The translations under genes were made by a program, and so were the position numbers. Below the pieces are notes generated by a model. It made no database searches and was not told where the DNA came from. It saw only the letters and a list, made by a program, of their open reading frames with translations. A stretch of 11,501 bases of DNA from RGIG8775 sp045587785 (GTDB lineage: Bacteria; Bacillota; Clostridia; Oscillospirales; CAG-272). Below, in pieces: positions 6,605-11,501 of the stretch; the stretch's first letter is position 1; each line of letters starts with the position of its first letter. The stretch spans positions 1 through 11,501 of the forward strand of contig JAZNDA010000037.1 in assembly GCA_045587785.1 (NCBI GenBank). Reading direction: 5' to 3'.

Positions 6605-7816
6605 ATGAACGTACTCGTAGTAAACGCGGGAAGCAGTTCCCTGAAGTATCAGCTTTTCAATACTTCAAACGATACCGTTGTCGCAAAGGGTCTTTGCGAG
6701 AGGATCGGTATTGACGGTGCCATTACACACAAGCAGCTCACACTTGGCAAGGAATATTCTGCCAAGGTACCGATGCCCAATCACACCGAGGCCATGAAAT
6801 ACGTCGTTGAAGCACTTCTGAGTGACGAACACGGCTGTGTCAAGAGCATGGATGAGATCCACGCAGTCGGTCACCGAATCGTGCACGGCGGACCTTGGTT
6901 CTCACAGTCGGTTCTTCTGACCAAGGAAGTGTTTGACACACTGGATCAGAGATGCCGCGATCTTGCCCCCCTTCACACAGGTGCTCACCTACAGGGTATC
7001 CAAGGATGCCTTGACGTTATGCCCAATACCCCTCAGGTGCTTGTCTTTGACACGGCATTCCATCAGACCATGCCCGAGGAAGCATACATGTACGGTATTC
7101 CCTACAAGATGTACCAGGATTATGCCATCCGCCGTTACGGTGCGCACGGCACCTCTCACCGCTACGTTGCAGGCGAGATGATAGGGCTTCTGGGCGGCAA
7201 GGCTGAAGGCACAAAGATCGTCACCTGCCACCTTGGAAACGGCTCGTCCATTTCCGCTGTTAAGGACGGTAAGGTGCTTGACACCTCCATGGGCTTTACC
7301 CCCCTTGCAGGCGTGATCATGGGTACCCGTTGCGGTGATATGGACCCCGCTGTGGTTCCCTTCATCATGAACAAAGAGGGCTTTACACCCGATCAGATGA
7401 ATGATTTCATGAACAAGAAGTGCGGTTTCCTTGGCGTTTCCGAGGTTTCCTCCGACTGCCGTGACCTTGAAGCCGCCATTGCCGACGGCAACAAGCAGGC
7501 AAAGCTTGCCATGGACGTTCTGGGTTATCAGATCAAGAAGTTTATCGGCTCTTACACCGCGGCAATGGGTGGTCTTGATGCCATCGTATTCACCGCAGGT
7601 ATCGGCGAAAACACCGCCTCCATCCGCGCAAGAGCACTGGACGGCATGGAGTACTTCGGTATTGAGTATGACAAAGAGATCAACGAAAAGACCTTTGGCA
7701 GAAGCGGCGTGACCAAGCTGTCCACCGACAAGTCCCGTGTACAGATCTACATGATCCCCACCAACGAGGAGCTTGTTATCGCCAGAGACACCGAGGCACT
7801 TGTTAAGGCTAACTGA
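6605..7816 (+). CDS. ackA: Acetate kinase
   Basis: A 403-residue cytoplasmic enzyme interconverting acetyl phosphate + ADP and acetate + ATP, the last step of fermentative acetate formation. All family signatures are visible: VVNAGSSSLKY at the N-terminus (N7), VGHRIVHGG with R91, VFDTAFHQ with D149, GAHGTSHRYV with H181, CHLGNGSS, GTRCGDMDP with R242, VFTAGIGEN, and TNEEL with E388. An in-frame ATG exists at 6473, but the start at 6605 has GGAGG eight bases upstream and begins exactly at the conserved family N-terminus; length matches the usual 395-405. The usual APLHNP segment reads APLHTGAH here (residues 121-128). No pta gene is in the window. It has its own promoter and ends in a strong terminator, so it is monocistronic. 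Divergent tmcAL uses acetate as substrate. Confidence 0.98.
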   Translation: MNVLVVNAGSSSLKYQLFNTSNDTVVAKGLCERIGIDGAITHKQLTLGKEYSAKVPMPNHTEAMKYVVEALLSDEHGCVKSMDEIHAVGHRIVHGGPWFSQSVLLTKEVFDTLDQRCRDLAPLHTGAHLQGIQGCLDVMPNTPQVLVFDTAFHQTMPEEAYMYGIPYKMYQDYAIRRYGAHGTSHRYVAGEMIGLLGGKAEGTKIVTCHLGNGSSISAVKDGKVLDTSMGFTPLAGVIMGTRCGDMDPAVVPFIMNKEGFTPDQMNDFMNKKCGFLGVSEVSSDCRDLEAAIADGNKQAKLAMDVLGYQIKKFIGSYTAAMGGLDAIVFTAGIGENTASIRARALDGMEYFGIEYDKEINEKTFGRSGVTKLSTDKSRVQIYMIPTNEELVIARDTEALVKAN

Positions 7817-7829
7817 TCGTCTACATTTT

Positions 7830-7859
7830 AGGACTCCCTTAAACGGGGAGTCCTTTTTT
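7830..7859 (+). terminator. ackA intrinsic terminator
   Basis: AGGACTCCC (7830-7838) pairs with GGGAGTCCT (7846-7854) around a 7-base loop, followed by a run of six T. It begins 13 bases after the ackA stop. In the minus direction the stem lacks a good T-run, so it is probably less effective for the convergent radical SAM gene, whose last codons lie in this stem. Confidence 0.93.
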
Positions 7860-9308
7860 GTTGCCGTGAATCACCGAATATGGCATTTTCCTTGCTTCAT
7901 GCGCCGCATAGTCCTCATGAAGCTTTTGCTCAAATTCTGCAAGCTCATCGCCCGAAAGCGCGGGCGACACGTAGCCGTAAAACACACGAAAGGCATCGGT
8001 CTGCGACAGCTTGCGAACGCTCCTGCCCTCATGTGCCGCAATATGATCGGCAAGCCCCTCGTAAAACGCAAACGGCGAGCCGCATTTGCTCACGGCAAAA
8101 CCGAGAGACCGCGCAAAACGTCCGCTTGAATAAAATCGTTCCAAAAGATCGGCGATCATGGACAGCCGATACATCTCGTCCCTTGTCATCCACCTCGTGG
8201 CAAGCACGGTATACGGTGCCTTTGACATAGAAACATAGCCGTATTTTTCCGCATCTTTTCTTAGCGTAGTCCCGTGAAGCAGCTTAAGAAATCCAAGCTG
8301 CAGCATATCCGAGCAGTGATATGCGTCATCAAAGGAGCGGGCAAAACGCTCATAGCCCTCATACGGCAGACCTGCGATCAGATCGAGGTGCACGTGGATA
8401 TTGCCCATGTCGTGAATACGCTTTGTTGCCGCGATCACGTCTGTTGGCGATACTTGCCTTGCCACCGCCGCAAGCGTTTGCTCATTGGTGCTCTGCAGAC
8501 CTATCTCAAGCTGAATTTTCCCTTTGGGAAATCTCCCCAAAATCTCAAAGCTCCGCTCATTCAAAAGCGAGGCGCAAATTTCAAAATGGTAGTGTTTCTG
8601 ATATTTTTCATCCAAAAGTGCCTCCCATATGCGGTTGGCACGTTCTATGTCAAAATTGAAGGTGCGGTCAACAAATTTGATGATCTTAATATCCGAGTCA
8701 AGCTTTTCAAACGCCTCCATGTCCGCAAGCACGCGTTCCACGCTCTTGGCTCTGACACCCTTTTGCGCCGAGGACAGACAGTACGCACAGCTATAAGGAC
8801 AACCGCGCGAGCTTTCGTAATACAGCATGCCGCCCGCGTGAAAGTCACCGTCACGGTATAGGATCCCCTCGTTTTCCATGACCTTTGGCGTTTTGGCATC
8901 CACCAAACGCGGAAGTGTCTCACCGCGCTCTATGCCAAGGCACAGCTCCGTGAGTGTATCCTCACCCTCGCCGCGCACGATGCAGTCTATAAAATCGTGC
9001 ACCAAAAAACGGTCACTGTCATACCACACCTCGGGACCGCCGAAAATGATCTTAGCCGACGGCAACAGAGCCGAAAGATCGGCGGCGAGCGACAAGGATT
9101 CCTCTATATTCCAGATGTAACATGAAAAACTGTAAACGTCGGCTTTCAGTTCATACAAGCCCTGCAGCACCTCATCGCGTCTGTCTCTGAGATTGCTTTC
9201 CTGCAAAATCACATCAAACCCTGCCGCCTCCAAAGGGCGCCTGAGGCATCTGAGTGCCAGACAGGTGTGTGAATAGGAGCCGTTCATGGCAAACAATACA
9301 ACCCGCAT
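7839..9308 (-). CDS. B12-binding-type radical SAM protein (DUF4080-like)
   Basis: A 489-residue protein with an N-terminal Rossmann-like domain of the cobalamin-binding type (about 1-130; no DxHxxG base-off motif, so B12 binding is unproven), a radical SAM core with the 4Fe-4S motif C170-x3-C174-x2-C177 in ESSRGCPYSCAYCLSS, and a C-terminal region (about 360-480) like that of DUF4080 proteins. Reactions and substrates of this subfamily are not established to my knowledge. It starts 34 bp after ribU with no terminator between, so it is likely cotranscribed and under the same FMN riboswitch. The Shine-Dalgarno is weak (AAGGTG, about 9 bases upstream of the ATG), suggesting modest translation. 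The stop TAA lies in the loop of the convergent ackA terminator, and the last residues (KKGLPV) are encoded by the hairpin. Confidence 0.92.
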   Translation of the reverse strand: MRVVLFAMNGSYSHTCLALRCLRRPLEAAGFDVILQESNLRDRRDEVLQGLYELKADVYSFSCYIWNIEESLSLAADLSALLPSAKIIFGGPEVWYDSDRFLVHDFIDCIVRGEGEDTLTELCLGIERGETLPRLVDAKTPKVMENEGILYRDGDFHAGGMLYYESSRGCPYSCAYCLSSAQKGVRAKSVERVLADMEAFEKLDSDIKIIKFVDRTFNFDIERANRIWEALLDEKYQKHYHFEICASLLNERSFEILGRFPKGKIQLEIGLQSTNEQTLAAVARQVSPTDVIAATKRIHDMGNIHVHLDLIAGLPYEGYERFARSFDDAYHCSDMLQLGFLKLLHGTTLRKDAEKYGYVSMSKAPYTVLATRWMTRDEMYRLSMIADLLERFYSSGRFARSLGFAVSKCGSPFAFYEGLADHIAAHEGRSVRKLSQTDAFRVFYGYVSPALSGDELAEFEQKLHEDYAAHEARKMPYSVIHGNKKGLPV

Positions 9309-9342
9309 GCTCTATTTCACCTTGTTTTTATTTTTTGAAATC

Positions 9343-9942
9343 TTATATATGAAGAATTTTAGAAAGCCGTTTATACAGCAAAAGATTGATAACCGAGCAT
9401 ATAATACCCTTGATTAGATTAAACGGTGCCACCGCAAACACGATCATGGTCTCAAGATTGCCCACAAGCGGGTTGACCTCCTTTGCCATGTTTAGTATAG
9501 CCTCAAGCGGAAAGCCTGCCAGTGCTACGTAAGCGGGTATCATAACAAAATAGTTGATCAGCCCCCCAATCACCACAAGCGACAAAACACCCGCGCAAAG
9601 ACCAAGGATGGCACCCTTCATGGTCTTTTTGTATTTATAGATCACAGCCGCGGGAACCACCAGTGCGCATCCCATCACAAAGTTGGCAAATTCACCCACG
9701 CCTGCTGTGATCGTTCCATTCATCAGTAAATTCAAAAGATTTTTCAAAAGCTCCATCATGACCGCCGCCATGGGTCCCATGGCAAAGCCGCCCATCAGTA
9801 TCACCGCCTCAGACAGATCCAGCTCATAAAAAGAAGGGGCAAACGGAAGCGGAAACTCAAACAGCATAATGACAGCCGATATAGCAGTCAGAATGGCAAT
9901 TTTTGTCATGTTATGAAGTGTAAAAAGCTTTGTTTTATTCAT
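9343..9942 (-). CDS. ribU: Riboflavin ECF transporter S component
   Basis: A 199-residue integral membrane protein with about six hydrophobic segments. It is the substrate-binding S component that captures riboflavin and works with an EcfA/EcfA'/EcfT energising module, which must be encoded elsewhere. The first helix shows the small-residue pattern AILTAISAV used by S components to contact EcfT, and the FELDLSE-like region after it (YELDLSEAVI) is typical of RibU. An in-frame ATG at 9960 would add six residues, but it has no Shine-Dalgarno and is preceded by CCTCCC; the ATG at 9942 has GGGAGAAG a few bases upstream and is preferred. The substrate call is secured by the FMN riboswitch in the leader. 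The downstream radical SAM gene is probably in the same operon. Confidence 0.93.
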   Translation of the reverse strand: MNKTKLFTLHNMTKIAILTAISAVIMLFEFPLPFAPSFYELDLSEAVILMGGFAMGPMAAVMMELLKNLLNLLMNGTITAGVGEFANFVMGCALVVPAAVIYKYKKTMKGAILGLCAGVLSLVVIGGLINYFVMIPAYVALAGFPLEAILNMAKEVNPLVGNLETMIVFAVAPFNLIKGIICSVINLLLYKRLSKILHI

Positions 9943-9994
9943 ATTTCTTCTCCCAATCATGTAAATATTGATAAAGCAAGGGAGGAAAAGATAA

Positions 9995-10021
9995 CAAAAA
10001 ATCCCGACAATACTGTCGGGG
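9995..10021 (-). terminator. Riboswitch-controlled intrinsic terminator
   Basis: On the minus strand CCCGACA and TGTCGGG (10003-10009 with 10014-10020) form a 7-bp stem with a 4-base loop, followed by six T. It sits just downstream of the FMN aptamer and upstream of ribU, the standard place for an expression platform: FMN binding should favour termination. Confidence 0.9.
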
Positions 10022-10033
10022 ATACAAAAAGGC

Positions 10034-10152
10034 TATCTTTTCTCATCCGGACTATCACCGTCGGCATAGGAATCTCACCTATTCATGCGTAGCCATACGC
10101 TACGCTCGTGGGCTTTACCACCGATATTGGAATTTCACCAATCCCCAAAGTA
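10034..10152 (-). promoter_or_regulatory. FMN riboswitch (RFN element)
   Basis: The minus strand shows the conserved RFN blocks in order: GGGGATTGGTGAAATTCC, then CGGTGGTAAAGCCCACGAG, a variable hairpin (CGTAGC-GTATG-GCTACG), then AGGTGAGATTCCTATGCCGACGGT and AGTCCGGATGAGA. The outer P1 stem is imperfect: TACTTT near 10152 with AAAAGATA at 10034-10041. The aptamer binds FMN and lowers expression of the downstream operon, here ribU and probably the radical SAM gene. The downstream terminator at 9995-10021 is the likely expression platform. Confidence 0.95.
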
Positions 10153-10159
10153 TTCTCAA

Positions 10160-10186
10160 ACAACAGCAACTCTATGAGTTTGTTGT
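10160..10186. other. Imperfect hairpin upstream of the FMN riboswitch
   Basis: ACAACA and AACTC (10160-10165, 10168-10172) pair with GAGTT and TGTTGT (10176-10186), giving an 11-bp stem with a 2-base GC bulge and a 3-base loop. It follows the larger hairpin at 10193-10228 in the direction of transcription and precedes the aptamer by under 10 bases. No strong T-run follows it on either strand; its role is unclear. Confidence 0.5.
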
Positions 10187-10192
10187 CATTCT

Positions 10193-10228
10193 AAGGAGGA
10201 GCTGTCCCGAAGAACAGCTCCTCTTTTT
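10193..10228. terminator. Long hairpin after tuf, probable tuf terminator
   Basis: A 12-bp stem (10196-10207 with 10212-10223) with a 4-base loop lies 28 bases after the tuf stop. As minus-strand RNA it is closed by a C(UUCG)G tetraloop and keeps a G-U pair where the plus-strand RNA has a C-A mismatch, which suggests the minus strand is the functional RNA. Yet the T-run (five T) is on the plus side, and the minus-strand tail is only CTTAG. It may be an imperfect tuf terminator permitting read-through, or a processing/stability hairpin. Confidence 0.65.
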
Positions 10229-10255
10229 AGTTGAATCTATCCTATATGGATAAAC

Positions 10256-11458
10256 TTATGCAAGGATCTCGCCTACGACGCCGGAACCAACGGTTCTACC
10301 ACCCTCACGGATAGCGAAACGAAGACCCTTCTCACAAGCGATAGGTGTGATAAGCTCAACAGTCATATCAACGTTATCGCCGGGACGGCACATTTCAACA
10401 CCGTCGGGAAGCTCGATGGTACCTGTAACGTCAGTTGTTCTGAAGTAGAACTGAGGTCTGTAGCCTGCGAAGAAGGGCTTCTTACGGCCGCCTTCCTTCT
10501 CGGTAAGAACGTAAACCTGTCCTACGAACTTGGTGTGGGGGTTTACAGAGCCGGGCTTGCAAAGAACCTGACCACGCTCGATCTCGTCCTTAGCAACACC
10601 ACGAAGAAGTGCACCGATGTTGTCACCTGCCTCTGCCTGAGGAAGGAGCTTGTGGAACATCTCGACACCGGTAACGGTGGTGTTCTTCTTCTCGTCGGAA
10701 AGACCAACGATCTCAACAACGTCACCAACCTTAACAGTACCACGCTCTACACGGCCGGTAGCAACTGTACCACGACCGGAGATCGAGAATACGTCCTCGA
10801 CGGGCATAAGGAAGTCAAGGTCAGCCTTACGCTCGGGAGTGGGAATGAAGCTGTCAACAGCCTCCATGAGCTCGTGGATGCAAGCATACTCGGGAGCGCT
10901 GGGATCGGTGTTGGTGGACATAAGAGCCTCACGAGCAGAACCGCGAACGATAGGAGTATCGTCGCCGGGGAAGTCGTACTGGCTGAGAAGATCACGGATC
11001 TCCATATCGATGAGGTCAAGAAGCTCCTCATCAGCGATGTCGCACTTGTTCATGAATACAACGATTGCGGGAACGCCAACCTGACGAGCAAGAAGAACGT
11101 GCTCGCGGGTCTGCTGAAGAGGTCCGTCGGTACCTGCAACAACAAGGATAGCGCCGTCCATCTGCGCAGCACCGGTGATCATGTTCTTAACATAGTCAGC
11201 GTGGCCGGGGCAGTCCACGTGAGCGTAGTGACGGTTTGCAGTCTCATACTCAACGTGACGGGTGTTGATTGTGATACCTCTTGCTCTCTCTTCGGGAGCG
11301 TTGTCGATCTGGTCATAAGCCATGAACTCAACGTTACCTGCGCCGAGAGAAAGGGTCTTTGTGATAGCAGCGGTAAGAGTGGTCTTACCATGGTCAACGT
11401 GACCGATTGTACCAATGTTTACATGGGGTTTGGTGCGTTCAAATGTTTCCTTTGCCAT
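10256..11458 (-). CDS. tuf: Translation elongation factor Tu
   Basis: A 400-residue GTPase that delivers aminoacyl-tRNA to the ribosomal A site. Domain 1 has all G motifs: GHVDHGKT (19-26), the effector region RARGITINT, DCPGH (82-86), NKCD (137-140) and GSA; domains 2 and 3 follow, with RGTVATGRVERG and the C-terminal VVGEILA. Length matches bacterial EF-Tu (about 394-400) and no key residue is missing. The start has GGAGG (11468-11472) nine bases upstream. In most Bacillota tuf follows fusA and ribosomal protein genes; those would lie to the right of the window. Only 43 bases of AT-rich leader are visible (11459-11501), in which I see the Shine-Dalgarno and no clear promoter. Downstream come two hairpins and the ribU riboswitch. 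Confidence 0.99.
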   Translation of the reverse strand: MAKETFERTKPHVNIGTIGHVDHGKTTLTAAITKTLSLGAGNVEFMAYDQIDNAPEERARGITINTRHVEYETANRHYAHVDCPGHADYVKNMITGAAQMDGAILVVAGTDGPLQQTREHVLLARQVGVPAIVVFMNKCDIADEELLDLIDMEIRDLLSQYDFPGDDTPIVRGSAREALMSTNTDPSAPEYACIHELMEAVDSFIPTPERKADLDFLMPVEDVFSISGRGTVATGRVERGTVKVGDVVEIVGLSDEKKNTTVTGVEMFHKLLPQAEAGDNIGALLRGVAKDEIERGQVLCKPGSVNPHTKFVGQVYVLTEKEGGRKKPFFAGYRPQFYFRTTDVTGTIELPDGVEMCRPGDNVDMTVELITPIACEKGLRFAIREGGRTVGSGVVGEILA

Positions 11459-11501
11459 TTTGAATGTCCTCCGTAAAAATTTTTCTTAATTTTATTTCTG
11501 T

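Noticed and set aside
9943..9960. Upstream ribU start adding six residues
   Set aside because: No Shine-Dalgarno before it; the ATG at 9942 has GGGAGAAG at suitable spacing.
10234..10263. Promoter TTGCAT-18-TAGATT overlapping the tuf stop as the ribU promoter
   Set aside because: Both boxes are poor matches (3 and 4 of 6) and lie upstream of a strong hairpin; too weak to annotate.
10535..11476. 313-codon plus-strand open frame antisense to tuf
   Set aside because: Same codon-bias shadow of a highly expressed gene; EF-Tu on the minus strand is unmistakable.
1..11501. CRISPR arrays, tRNA or rRNA genes, integrases and transposases
   Set aside because: None seen on either strand; no regularly spaced repeats and no tRNA-like or recombinase-like sequence.

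Overview
The window looks like chromosome from a Gram-positive Bacillota, most likely a gut-type member of the class Clostridia. Supporting signs are strong GGAGG-type ribosome binding sites, sigma-A-like promoters, an FMN riboswitch ahead of an ECF-type riboflavin S component, acetate kinase next to tmcAL, a LytTR regulator, and a SpoIIQ-like M23 protein that hints at a spore-forming lineage. I cannot name a genus from sequence alone. Seven of the eight genes are on the minus strand; only ackA is on the plus strand.

Left part (1-4064, minus). A very long predicted lipoprotein (at least 1048 residues, running off the left edge) has a coiled-coil stalk and a mostly helical body that I do not recognise. 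Its upstream region carries two 9-bp direct repeats that fit the LytTR operator pattern and sit next to a promoter with a poor -35 box. The gene just upstream encodes a LytTR response regulator whose phospho-acceptor Asp is replaced by Glu. Together they look like a small regulator-target unit: a possibly phosphorylation-independent activator and a surface protein.

Middle (4193-5324). A bidirectional terminator separates the regulator from a SpoIIQ-like membrane-anchored M23 protein. Upstream of that gene lies a 273-bp element with 26-bp terminal inverted repeats and two further long internal inverted-repeat arms. It abuts the tmcAL stop codon and even supplies part of it. It has the look of a MITE-like or highly structured repeat.

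Acetate block (5323-7859). tmcAL (tRNA-Met cytidine acetate ligase) and ackA (acetate kinase) are divergent, with promoter elements packed into about 40 bp. ackA ends in a strong terminator that also encodes the tail of the convergent radical SAM gene.

Flavin and translation block (7839-11501, minus). tuf (EF-Tu) is followed by two tandem hairpins, an FMN riboswitch with an intrinsic terminator, ribU, and a DUF4080-type radical SAM gene placed 34 bp after ribU in the same apparent operon. The riboswitch leader contains pairings that could add control of translation to control of termination.

The most novel-looking items are the foldable 273-bp element, the LytTR site/lipoprotein pair with the Asp-to-Glu receiver, and the unrecognised giant lipoprotein. 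I saw no CRISPR array, tRNA, rRNA, integrase or transposase gene.
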